A program made the position numbers and the translations under genes. This document shows, piece after piece, positions 1 to 6,806 of a DNA stretch of 7,138 bases; within the stretch, counting starts at the first letter, position 1, and every line of letters starts with the position of its first letter. The notes beneath the pieces are model-generated. The model saw only the letters and a program-made list of their open reading frames with translations, was not told the DNA's origin and made no database searches. Source of the stretch: an uncultured Eubacteriaceae bacterium (GTDB lineage Bacteria > Bacillota > Clostridia > Lachnospirales > CAG-274); assembly GCA_947565475.1 (NCBI GenBank), contig CANOGI010000115.1, forward strand, positions 1-7,138, in the 5' to 3' direction.

Positions 1-533
1 ACAATATTGAGACTGAGATTTTTCAAATAGGAACGGAGCCTGTGGCGGGATGCATCGCTTGCGGAGCTTGTTTAAAGAATGGAAAATGTTTCAGAGATGA
101 CAAAGTAAATGATTTTATTGAGAAAGCCAAAGAATCGGATGGGTTTGTTTTCGGCTCTCCGGTTTATTACGCCGGCGCGGCGGGACAGATTTCTTCTTTT
201 CTGGACAGAGCTTTTTATGGAAGAACATCTATTTTCGCGGGTAAGCCAGGCGCCGCCGTGGTAAGCTGTAGAAGGGGCGGGGCGTCAGCCGCTTTTGACC
301 AACTTAACAAATATTTTACCATTTCGAAAATGCCTGTTATTTCTTCTCAATATTGGAATCAAGTGCATGGAAACAGTCCTGAGGAAGTTGTCAAAGACCT
401 TGAGGGAATGCAGACTATGAGAACATTGGGAAATTATATGGCGTGGATTTTAAAATGTATTGACGCAGGGAAAAAAGCGGGAATAGATAAACCAACGGAC
501 GAACAGCCTGTAAAGACTAATTTTATCAGATAG
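1..533 (+). CDS. Iron-sulfur flavoprotein / NADPH-dependent FMN reductase family protein, 5' partial
   Basis: The frame is open from the left edge to the TAG at 531-533, so the gene begins outside the window; a GTG at 42 sits inside conserved sequence and is not the start. The visible part has a compact cysteine cluster C-x2-C-x2-C-x5-C (codons at 51, 60, 69 and 87), the pattern that binds a 4Fe-4S cluster in Isf-type flavoproteins. It is followed by a flavodoxin-fold FMN-binding segment (GSPVYYAGAAGQ, then FLDRAFY). The later SCRRGGA and WNQVHG segments also fit this family. Members are cytoplasmic FMN proteins that move electrons from ferredoxin or NAD(P)H to various acceptors; the physiological partner cannot be read here. 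The family call is solid. Choosing between Isf and the broader FMN reductase family rests on the four cysteines. A terminator follows directly, so it is the last gene of its transcript. Confidence 0.88.
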   Translation, partial: NIETEIFQIGTEPVAGCIACGACLKNGKCFRDDKVNDFIEKAKESDGFVFGSPVYYAGAAGQISSFLDRAFYGRTSIFAGKPGAAVVSCRRGGASAAFDQLNKYFTISKMPVISSQYWNQVHGNSPEEVVKDLEGMQTMRTLGNYMAWILKCIDAGKKAGIDKPTDEQPVKTNFIR

Positions 534-542
534 TTTATTTTG

Positions 543-579
543 ACAATATACCGATTTGCAATCGGTATATTGTTTTTTT
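543..579 (+). terminator. Rho-independent terminator of the flavoprotein gene
   Basis: A perfect 14-bp inverted repeat (543-556 with 560-573) encloses the 3-nt loop TGC and runs into a T tract (573-579). It lies 9 bases after the flavoprotein stop codon and separates that gene from the lipoprotein-chemoreceptor operon. Confidence 0.93.
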
Positions 580-765
580 ATATATTATACCACTAAGTGC
601 AGTCAATTCTTGTATTGCCTAATTTGTGCGAATTTATACTTTTATTTTTATTTAGTTTATGTTAAAATAAAAAAGTTAATGGCTGGATTGTGTTTGGCAG
701 CTAAAATATGGGTAAAAACAAACAAAAAGATAAGCTTTACAAATAATATATTTAGGAGGAAGAAT

Positions 766-1929
766 ATGAGAAAGTTTTTTAAAATCAGCAAATTAGTATC
801 GTCGGTGTTGATGTGTTCTCTGCTCATCACAGGCTGCGGGCCTTTAAGCGACGCTGATGAGGTTGTTCTTGATTTAGACGGTACAATTTTCGGTGATATG
901 GATAAACGAGAGGAAAATGAAGAGGAAACGAAGAAAGATGAGCTTATCGTGGCGTTTATGTTTGACGGTGAGATAAATGACGGCGGATACTCACAGATGC
1001 ATGACCAAGGAAGGCAAAAAGTCGAGAAAATAGAAGGAGTAAAAACGATTTACAAAGAGGGCGTTCTTGACGATGAGAAGCAAGTTGAGGAAGTTTGCGA
1101 AGAATTTATAAAAAATGGCGCTAAAGTAATTTATGGAACAAGTTTTGGGCATATGGACGGTATGTATAACGAGGCGGAAAAACATAAAGATGTAACGTTT
1201 ATTCATTGCAGCGGTTATAAAACCCTTGACAATATGAGCAATTTTTTTGGGAAGATTTATCAGATGCGTTATTTGACCGGTATTGCCGCCGGTTCTGTCA
1301 CAAAATCTAATAAAATAGGATATGTGGCTGCTTTTCCTATTCCAGAAGTTATAAGAGGAATAAACGCTTTTACGTTAGGTGTTCAAAAAGTTAATCCAGA
1401 TGCCGTTGTTGAGGTTTTATGGACATCAACATGGAACGATTATCAGCTTGAGAAAAGTACCGCTGAAAAACTGATTGACAACGGGGCGGACGTTATCGCC
1501 CAGCATCAAAATACGACAGGTCCTCAAGCGGCCGCGAAAGAGCGTAATATTTACTCTGTCGGATATAACAGGGATATGTCTTATGAAAATGATAAGCAAA
1601 TTACGGCGGCTATATGGGACTGGGGAATATATTATACGGAATGTACCAAAAGAATTCTCGACGGGAAATGGAAAACAGGTTCGGAATGGCTTGACGCCTC
1701 AAGCGGGCTTGTCGATATAGCCCCTGTATCAGATTATGTAAGTCCTGAAATTAAAAATTTGATTGAGGAAGAAAAAGTTAAAATTTTAAATGGAGACGAT
1801 AAAATTTTCACGGGTCCTATTTATAACCAAAAAAATGAACTTGTCGTCGAGGAGGGAAAGAAGCTTTCTGACGAGGAATTAAGCTCAATGGCGTGGTTCA
1901 TAAAAGGCGTAGACGGAAAATTAGAGTAG
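766..1929 (+). CDS. BMP family (PnrA-like) substrate-binding lipoprotein
   Basis: A 387-residue exported lipoprotein. The ATG at 766 is chosen because AGGAGGA (754-760) lies 5 bases upstream and the protein then begins with a proper signal: basic MRKFFKISK, a hydrophobic stretch, and lipobox I-T-G-C with Cys24 as the lipidation site. The frame stays open upstream, but that extension runs through AT-rich leader and the terminator. An acidic linker (about residues 28-55) leads to the BMP domain: IVAFMFDGEINDGGYSQ, then EEFIKNGAKVIYGTSFGH, QMRYLTGIAAG, a hinge segment IGYVAAFPIPEV, and a C-terminal IFTGPIYNQ...WFIKGVDG signature. Characterised relatives bind purine nucleosides (PnrA) or act as Med-type regulators; the ligand is not certain here. 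No transporter genes follow. The next gene is a chemoreceptor 15 bases away, so a role as a sensory binding protein is plausible. Upstream, TGT-TAAAAT (660-668) is a weak extended -10 candidate without a clear -35. Confidence 0.9.
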   Translation: MRKFFKISKLVSSVLMCSLLITGCGPLSDADEVVLDLDGTIFGDMDKREENEEETKKDELIVAFMFDGEINDGGYSQMHDQGRQKVEKIEGVKTIYKEGVLDDEKQVEEVCEEFIKNGAKVIYGTSFGHMDGMYNEAEKHKDVTFIHCSGYKTLDNMSNFFGKIYQMRYLTGIAAGSVTKSNKIGYVAAFPIPEVIRGINAFTLGVQKVNPDAVVEVLWTSTWNDYQLEKSTAEKLIDNGADVIAQHQNTTGPQAAAKERNIYSVGYNRDMSYENDKQITAAIWDWGIYYTECTKRILDGKWKTGSEWLDASSGLVDIAPVSDYVSPEIKNLIEEEKVKILNGDDKIFTGPIYNQKNELVVEEGKKLSDEELSSMAWFIKGVDGKLE

Positions 1930-1944
1930 AGAGGTGGTTTTTTT

Positions 1945-4182
1945 ATGGATTGGTATAGAAATCTTAAAATAAGTAAAAAACTTTTAATCGCTTTTAGTCT
2001 AACTATTTTTGTAAGTTTAATTTTTGGGGTGTTCGCTGTATCCACTCTTTTGGATGTGAGCGGAAGTTATCACAGCAGGATTAATCAAAATCTTGAGGTT
2101 GTGAAAAAGATAGACGGGCTTAAGGAAAGTGTATATACATATGTCATTGACGCTAACAGTCTTATACTTCATACCGCTAATAACTCGAATGTTTCTGATA
2201 TATCAGACGAAATGGAGAGTTTGAAAAATGATATTTCAGAAGATCTTGAATGGTATAAACAGTATCTTAAAGATAAATCTGGCAAAGCGGAGTATATGAC
2301 GTTTATTGACAATCTTATAAGCAATTCACAAAAATATTTTGACGCTATGGATAACGCCGTGGAATTGGCGAGAAACGGAAGCACAAAAGACGCTATAAGC
2401 ATTATTGATGAGAATTATAATTTTTATGATGAGCTTTTAAAAGGCTGTGATATTATTTCCGGGTCAACTATAAACAACCTTATAAAAAACGCTAATAAAA
2501 TAAATAATTATTCTAACACCGCCGTTTTAGTGCTTATTGGGATTTTGTTTTTTTTAATTTGCGTTTCTATTGTTATAGCTCTGCTTGTCTCAAAGTGTAT
2601 AAAGAAACCGATTATTGAGCTTGAAAGAGCCGCGATGGATGTACGCAACGGGAACTTTGATATAGTGATAAATTCAAAATACAATGACGAGTTAGGCAAT
2701 TTATCAAATTCACTTGGAAAAATGATGAGTATTTTAAAAAGTCTTCTTAATGAAATAGACGATACTTCTAAACTTCTTCATAACGGAGAGACAGACGTAA
2801 GAATAAACGGAAAAAATTACTTGGGTGCTTATAACTCTGTCGCTGAGTCTATTAATAACGTTATTGACGAGCTACTTGACGATACTGATAAAGTTATAGA
2901 GTGTATTCAAGAATACGGAAATGGAAATTTTGACGCCGAGGTTAAGCGATTCCCAGGAAAGAAAAATGAGATTAATATAGCTCTGGACGCTATCAGAAGT
3001 AATTTTGTTTCTATTTCCGATGATATTAACTCGATGATTAACGCCGCTATAGAAGGAGAGCTTGAATACGCTATAGACTCATCTTCATATCAAGGGGACT
3101 GGAACAATATAGCTAATGGGCTCAACACTGTTTTAAGAACTGTTAAAAAACCTTTAATAAGCGTTTCGGATACTCTCAAACAGCTCGCGGACGGCAATTT
3201 TAAAGTTAAAATAGAAGAATCTTTCTCAGGTGATTTTGAGGTTATGAAAAATAACCTTAACAATACTATAGAAATAGTTTCGGATTATATTCAGGATATT
3301 TCAGATATTTTAATAAAATTATCAAAACAAGATTTAAGCGTTGAGATAAAGAAAAACTATATAGGTGATTTTGAAGATATTCAAAACGCTTTAAATCTTA
3401 TTTTACTTAACTTTAACAGTTTGCTTAGAGAGATTGGAAATTCGGCTAACAGCGTCGCTGACAACGCCAAGAATATTTCAGGAAACAGTTCAAAGCTTGT
3501 CGAGGGCGCGGCCTCACAAAATAACTCAGTATACGAGTTAAACTCTATGATAAAGAATATTTCCGAAAATTCTACAGTAAATTCCGAAAAGTCTCAGAAA
3601 GTTAATGAAATAGCTCTCGTGGCGCAGAACTACGCTGTAGAGGGTAGTCAAAAAATGAGGGATATGCTTAGTGCGATGAAAGAAATTAATGATGCCGCTG
3701 AAAGTATTTCAAATATTATTGACATTATTGACGATATTGCTTTTCAGACAAATATTCTTGCCCTTAATGCCGCTGTTGAGGCGGCGAGGGCTGGTGACAG
3801 CGGGAAAGGGTTCGCTGTTGTCGCTGACGAGGTGAGGAGTCTTGCCGGAAGAAGTCAACGTGCGGCTAAAGAAACAGGTGAGTTTATAAATAGTTCTTTG
3901 GCTAAAATTGAGTTCGGTGTGGAAATAGCTAATACTACGTCGGATTCGCTTAACCTAATGATTGAGCAGGTTAAGGAAATCGCCGTACTTATTGATGAAT
4001 GCGCTCTCGCTCTCAAAGACGAGGAAGCGGCTTTGGAGGATATTAGTAAAAGTGTAAGTGATATTTCGGAGGTGGCGAGAGATAATAATTCATTAAGCAT
4101 AAGAAGCGAGGAGTTTGCGGAAGCTCTTGTTAAGCAAGCGGCTGTATTTAAATCCGCTGTTGATAATTTTGTACTAAGGTAA
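1945..4182 (+). CDS. Methyl-accepting chemotaxis protein with 4-helix-bundle sensor and poly-HAMP linker
   Basis: A 745-residue membrane chemoreceptor that signals to CheA/CheW. The ATG follows GAGGTGG (1930-1936) by 8 bases, and 15 bases separate it from the lipoprotein stop, so the two are co-transcribed. Layout: short cytoplasmic start MDWYRNLKISKK; TM1 about 13-36; extracellular helical sensor about 37-190, resembling 4HB_MCP; TM2 about 192-216; first HAMP about 217-268, starting KKPIIELERAA and ending DELGNLSNSLGKM. Then come about five more HAMP-like units to about 495, with repeated motifs such as YGNGNFDAEV, LADGNFKVKI and LSKQDLSVEI, each followed by an N-x-L or N-x-I helix. The signalling domain (about 496-745) has the conserved hairpin tip DIAFQTNILALNAAVEAARA, then GFAVVADEVRSLA, at about 597-634. 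There is no C-terminal CheR-tether pentapeptide; it ends NFVLR. The family is certain. The exact HAMP count is my estimate, and the ligand is unknown. Confidence 0.96.
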   Translation: MDWYRNLKISKKLLIAFSLTIFVSLIFGVFAVSTLLDVSGSYHSRINQNLEVVKKIDGLKESVYTYVIDANSLILHTANNSNVSDISDEMESLKNDISEDLEWYKQYLKDKSGKAEYMTFIDNLISNSQKYFDAMDNAVELARNGSTKDAISIIDENYNFYDELLKGCDIISGSTINNLIKNANKINNYSNTAVLVLIGILFFLICVSIVIALLVSKCIKKPIIELERAAMDVRNGNFDIVINSKYNDELGNLSNSLGKMMSILKSLLNEIDDTSKLLHNGETDVRINGKNYLGAYNSVAESINNVIDELLDDTDKVIECIQEYGNGNFDAEVKRFPGKKNEINIALDAIRSNFVSISDDINSMINAAIEGELEYAIDSSSYQGDWNNIANGLNTVLRTVKKPLISVSDTLKQLADGNFKVKIEESFSGDFEVMKNNLNNTIEIVSDYIQDISDILIKLSKQDLSVEIKKNYIGDFEDIQNALNLILLNFNSLLREIGNSANSVADNAKNISGNSSKLVEGAASQNNSVYELNSMIKNISENSTVNSEKSQKVNEIALVAQNYAVEGSQKMRDMLSAMKEINDAAESISNIIDIIDDIAFQTNILALNAAVEAARAGDSGKGFAVVADEVRSLAGRSQRAAKETGEFINSSLAKIEFGVEIANTTSDSLNLMIEQVKEIAVLIDECALALKDEEAALEDISKSVSDISEVARDNNSLSIRSEEFAEALVKQAAVFKSAVDNFVLR

Positions 4183-4218
4183 TTTATTAATTGAGACTGA
4201 CAGTTAAGTGTATTATAA

Positions 4219-4260
4219 TAAATTGGGCTGTGGATAAATTTTAATCCACAGCCCAATTTA
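4219..4260. terminator. Probable bidirectional terminator between convergent genes
   Basis: A perfect 17-bp inverted repeat pairs 4219-4235 with 4244-4260 around a short AT loop, with the core GGGCTGTGGAT. The tails on both sides are AT-rich (TTTATTT rightward, TTTATTATAAT leftward) rather than long pure T runs. It lies 36 bases after the chemoreceptor stop and 64 bases beyond the stop of the convergent SpoIID-like remnant, so it can end both transcripts. Confidence 0.8.
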
Positions 4261-4324
4261 TTTGAAAAGGGATAATAGACTTCTTTTAAAATCTTATGGC
4301 AATTTTGTAGTTTGAAAAGGAACA

Positions 4325-4873
4325 TTATACCAATTCGGCGATTTTCTCAACAGCGACATAAATTTCTGAAATCTCATACCATGTTGGAAAATCAACAATA
4401 CCTGATTGAGGTAAATTAAATATTTGCTGAAATTTTCTTACCGCTTCCGCCGTCTGTTCGCCATATATTCCGTCTACTCTTAGTTTGGGGATGGCGGTAT
4501 AGGTGTTTGAAATGGCGTTTAATTGGGTTTGAATGGTTCGTACGCTGTTACCTCTTGAGCCTACTTGCAAATTTTCATTGGGAAAAGATGATGGAACGCC
4601 GTTGACCTGTTCCGCTTGAGTTAAATATATATCGTCTCCATAATAATATCTTAAAATCTGACTGGCGGTATAACCCTGATCCGCCAGATTTTTGCTTCCC
4701 CACTGAGAAAGCCAATTGGGACATGATACTTTTGAGCCGTCGCAGTATTGTGTAAATAATGGCTGCCTGATACCAGGTTTTGTTATATAAGTGGTAAACA
4801 TTTCATCAACTATTATGGAGATTTCCTCATAAATGTTTCTTCCGTAGGAAAAAGCTTGGTCGTATGCTGTAGA
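4325..4873 (-). pseudogene. SpoIID-like / peptidoglycan-binding domain protein, C-terminal fragment cut at its 5' side
   Basis: Recognisable coding sequence runs from STAYDQAFSYGRN (from 4873) through IVDEMF to the TAA at 4325-4327, about 182 codons. It contains LSQWGS, a match to the SpoIID/LytB-type signature, then YTASQILRYYYGDDI, then a PG_binding_1 repeat (VGSRGNSVRTIQTQLN ... DGIYGEQTAEAVRKFQ ... GIVDFPTWYEISEIY). Full-length clostridial relatives, as I recall them, have roughly 100 more N-terminal residues and read ...TNSTAYDQ... at this point. Here a TAA (4876-4874) replaces the Asn codon, and the sequence further upstream is AT-rich and then the recombinase gene. A methionine at 4801 opens a 158-codon ORF, but it sits inside the conserved region and its nearest purine-rich stretch is about 23 bases upstream, too far to be a ribosome site. 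Intact members are probably cell-wall or spore-cortex associated. This copy is broken here, and its 5' half is probably at the other end of the inserted element. Confidence 0.8.
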
Positions 4874-4899
4874 TTACGTTAAAAAACGGAACTTATTTT
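4874..4899. other. Probable left attachment junction (att) of a serine-recombinase element
   Basis: This is where homology to the SpoIID-like gene stops (4873) and element DNA, ending in the recombinase stop codon at 4900-4902, begins. It contains an imperfect inverted repeat, TTACGTT against AACGGAA around an A run (4874-4891, 6 of 7 positions matching). Large serine recombinases often sit next to one att site and recombine at short shared cores. The exact crossover dinucleotide cannot be set from one junction alone. Confidence 0.5.
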
Positions 4900-6516
4900 T
4901 TAAAAAGACTTTAAAAAGATTTGAGCGTTTTTTCCGTCATATTCTATTCTATCGACAACATCTTTAATGATGTTTCTGACTTCAAGAAGCTGTTCCGGCG
5001 TTTTTATTTCTATGTCAATAGCTCCGTTTCTTATTTTCTCAACCGCTTTTAAAGCTATGCTTATATTTGTGAACTTTACATCACATGAGTTTATTTTCTC
5101 AATAATATTTATTTTTTTTAATTTTAAGGTTTTTATCTCTTTATCAAGATTTTCAATTTCGGAAGTTATGTAAGAAAGAAGTGTTTTATTTTCTGTAGCC
5201 GCTACTTTATGAACAAGGGATTTTATAACCGTGTCTGTTTCTTTAATTTTCTTTTCAACCTGTGTCAGTTGTTTTTGCAAATCATAATCTAAAAGATTTG
5301 TTCGGCTTTTTATCACGTCAAAGTCGGTTATTTGGCTATTTTCGTCAAACAGCATTGATTTTAATGAGCTTATAATTTCTCTGTCAAGTTTATCGCCTCG
5401 GGCGTTTTTGGAATCGCACAGGGTTCTTTTTGAGTCTTCTTTTTTCTCACAGCAATAATAGAAACGGTCACCGCTTATACTTGACGGGCGCATATAGCTC
5501 CCGCATTTTTTACATCTTAAAAGGCTTGACAAAAGTCCCTTTTTTCCTATAGGACGTCTTATTGTCAAAGATTTTCTCGCTTCAATTATATCTTGAACCT
5601 TTATCCAATTTTCAGAGGAGATTAGAGGTTCATGTTCTCCTACAGACACAATCCATTCGCTGTAATCAGTATAATAAGTGGCGTTTGAGGCGAGTTTTGT
5701 TCTCCGTAAAATACTTATGCCGTGTTTACCGTCAAATTTTTCTTTAGGAACCGCTATTTTAACACCTTTATTGGCTAAATACTCATAGGCTAAGGAGTCG
5801 GCTGTCATATATATAGGGTGGGTTAGCAGCCTTCTTATTGATATACATTTGTAATCCTTTCCATTTCTGTTTGTAATTCTGTTTCGCATACAATATCCTT
5901 GAATTTTATTTATGCTCTGCCATTCTAAGTATTTATCAAAAATGAATTTTACTCTCTCGCTTTCCTCTTTATTTATTTTTAATATATTATATTTTTTGGA
6001 TGTTCCGTTTTTATCAATATACTCAATTTTAACTTTATCGTAACCTTCCGGCGGAATTGCCCCTAAAAATCTTCCTGTAGAAGCCAAACCTGTAAAGTTA
6101 TCAACTATTCGCTCAGAAATTGTCTCTCGTTCAAGCTGGGCGAATACAGCGAGGATATACATCATCGCTCTGCCCATTGGCGTTGATGTATCAAATTGTT
6201 CTTTTAATGAAACATAAGAGCACTTATAAGAATCCAACATATCAACAAAGTTAGAAAAATCGCTTATATTTCTGCTTATTCGGTCAAGTTTATAGCTTAT
6301 CAGCACGTCAAATCTTCTTTTTTTTATTTGGCTTTGGAGTATATTGAATTGGGGTCTATCGGTATTTCCGCCCGAAAAGCCCTCATCCTCGAATATAGTT
6401 ATATCTGAATCTGGATACTGCATATTAACATATGCTTTGCAGGCGTTTATTTGGTTTTGAATACTTTCTCCTTTTTCTGAAAGTCTTGATTTTCGGGCAT
6501 AGATTGCTATATTCAT
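4900..6516 (-). CDS. Large serine recombinase (site-specific integrase)
   Basis: A 538-residue site-specific recombinase that cuts and rejoins DNA through a 5' phosphoserine bond. The length is normal for the family. The N-terminal resolvase domain (about 1-150) has YARKS with catalytic Ser10 and Arg8, then EDEGFSGGNTDRP (43-55) and YKLDRISRN (75-83) with Arg79 and Arg82, then MGRAMMYILAVFAQLERETISERI. A Recombinase domain follows (about 153-315, from GAIPPEGY). A zinc ribbon comes next (C335-x2-C338, C355 and C367), and a coiled coil (about 409-475) of the kind that controls directionality. No active-site residue is missing. The ATG at 6514-6516 has GAGGTGG (6527-6521) 4 bases upstream. The stop lies 23 bases from the disrupted SpoIID-like sequence, which marks this as the integrase end of a mobile element. 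No excisionase-type helper gene is visible in the window. Confidence 0.96.
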   Translation of the reverse strand: MNIAIYARKSRLSEKGESIQNQINACKAYVNMQYPDSDITIFEDEGFSGGNTDRPQFNILQSQIKKRRFDVLISYKLDRISRNISDFSNFVDMLDSYKCSYVSLKEQFDTSTPMGRAMMYILAVFAQLERETISERIVDNFTGLASTGRFLGAIPPEGYDKVKIEYIDKNGTSKKYNILKINKEESERVKFIFDKYLEWQSINKIQGYCMRNRITNRNGKDYKCISIRRLLTHPIYMTADSLAYEYLANKGVKIAVPKEKFDGKHGISILRRTKLASNATYYTDYSEWIVSVGEHEPLISSENWIKVQDIIEARKSLTIRRPIGKKGLLSSLLRCKKCGSYMRPSSISGDRFYYCCEKKEDSKRTLCDSKNARGDKLDREIISSLKSMLFDENSQITDFDVIKSRTNLLDYDLQKQLTQVEKKIKETDTVIKSLVHKVAATENKTLLSYITSEIENLDKEIKTLKLKKINIIEKINSCDVKFTNISIALKAVEKIRNGAIDIEIKTPEQLLEVRNIIKDVVDRIEYDGKNAQIFLKSF

Positions 6517-6563
6517 AGAACCACCTCAGAAGTTTTAAGATTTTATAAAAATTTAAATATTAG

Positions 6564-6572
6564 ATTATAACA
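6564..6572 (-). promoter_or_regulatory. Candidate extended -10 promoter for the recombinase
   Basis: On the minus strand this reads TGT-TATAAT, a full extended -10, about 48 bases before the recombinase start codon. At the usual 16-18-base distance there is no good -35 (ATCTCC or TTATCT). The same sequence forms the -10 of the toxin promoter at 6935-6943, so it appears to be a promoter relic. Expression may be weak or need an activator. Confidence 0.5.
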
Positions 6573-6635
6573 GTATTTATTAGCAGGAGATAATTTGAAA
6601 TTTTATTTCATGGTAAAAATGGTGTTTTCGATAAT

Positions 6636-6675
6636 AAAAAAGCAACAGATTTATTGAGAACTAAAAACTGTTACT
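6636..6675 (-). terminator. Leftward terminator-like hairpin between toxin cassette and recombinase
   Basis: Read on the minus strand, AGTAACAG (6675-6668) pairs with CTGTTGCT (6648-6641), 8 bp with one G-U pair and a loop of about 19 nt, followed by a run of six T (6641-6636). The loop is long, so strength is uncertain, but the hairpin is kept in the second repeat copy. It could end toxin mRNA that reads past 6763 and shield the recombinase gene from that transcription. Confidence 0.55.
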
Positions 6676-6703
6676 TGACTTTTTATAGAAAAAGTGTTAT
6701 TAT
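6675..6703 (+). promoter_or_regulatory. Promoter of the antisense (antitoxin-like) RNA
   Basis: TTGACT (6675-6680), a 17-base spacer, then TATTAT (6698-6703), with an extended-10 TG at 6695-6696. This is a strong housekeeping-type promoter. TATAAT at 6701-6706 is an alternative -10 but its spacing of 20 is too long. No ORF follows, so the product should be an RNA starting near 6710. The architecture is identical at 7099-7127. Confidence 0.85.
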
Positions 6704-6709
6704 AATGGC

Positions 6710-6806
6710 ACAAAAGGCAGTCAGCTCCACGAGAGTGGCTTCCACTTTAGGATAGTTTAATTAAAATAACCACCAAAGCGGGTCAGGCGAGGGTGGTTAT
6801 TTTTTT
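6710..6806 (+). ncRNA. Predicted antisense antitoxin RNA of a type I-like module
   Basis: Bounded by a strong promoter (start near 6710) and an intrinsic terminator ending in T7 (6800-6806), this would be about 97 nt. It has no ATG and no ribosome site, so it is probably non-coding. It is antisense to the last codons and 3' end of the small peptide gene at 6797-6877, the convergent 3'-overlap arrangement known from Bacillus txpA/RatA and bsrG/SR4 and from type I systems of Clostridioides difficile. Its 5' half can fold small stems (CCAC-GAGA-GTGG, or GTGG-CTT-CCAC). CTTTAGGA (6745-6752) is complementary to the loop and start of the Shine-Dalgarno of the toxin mRNA. The position and overlap are seen directly; the antitoxin role is inferred. 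Confidence 0.75.
6763..6806. terminator. Shared terminator of antisense RNA and toxin mRNA
   Basis: A perfect 12-bp inverted repeat pairs AAAATAACCACC (6763-6774) with GGTGGTTATTTT (6792-6803) around a 17-nt loop. Rightward it ends in T7 and is strong for the antisense RNA. Leftward the tail is TTATTTTAATT, weaker, so some toxin mRNA may read through. The toxin stop codon (6799-6797) lies inside the stem. Confidence 0.88.

Larger units (their letters stand above)
6564..6714 (+). repeat. Direct repeat, left copy (shortened)
   Basis: Two blocks match the copy at 6935-7138. ATTATAACAG at 6564-6573 with the bases to 6582 corresponds to 6935-6953. GCAGGAGATAATTTGAAATT and onward (6583-6714) corresponds to 7007-7138, with scattered substitutions and small balancing indels. 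The 53 bases present at 6954-7006 of the right copy are absent here. The repeat carries the hairpin at 6641-6675 and the promoter at 6675-6703. Confidence 0.9.

Noticed and set aside
42..44. GTG as the start of the flavoprotein gene
   Set aside because: The frame is open to the window edge and the upstream residues (ETEIFQIGTEP) fit the family, so the gene is simply cut by the window.
556..765. N-terminal extension of the lipoprotein frame starting at a TTG
   Set aside because: It starts inside the terminator stem, has no ribosome site and would bury the signal peptide; the ATG at 766 has an ideal Shine-Dalgarno and lipobox.
4261..4320. 10-bp direct repeat TTTGAAAAGG (4261-4270 and 4311-4320)
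   Set aside because: Too short and AT-rich, with no further extension or nearby mobile-element signature; chance is enough.
3855..4325. Minus-strand ORF of 156 codons opposite the chemoreceptor 3' end
   Set aside because: It is a shadow of the chemoreceptor gene: the Ser/Leu/Ala-rich product matches no family I know, it crosses the terminator hairpin, and the plus frame is plainly coding.
4325..4801. A complete 158-residue peptidoglycan-binding protein
   Set aside because: The Met at 4801 lies inside conserved sequence that continues 24 codons upstream, and no ribosome site is at a workable distance.
6710..6806. A small plus-strand protein from the strong promoter
   Set aside because: There is no ATG and no Shine-Dalgarno before the terminator, and the one GTG frame stops within a few codons.
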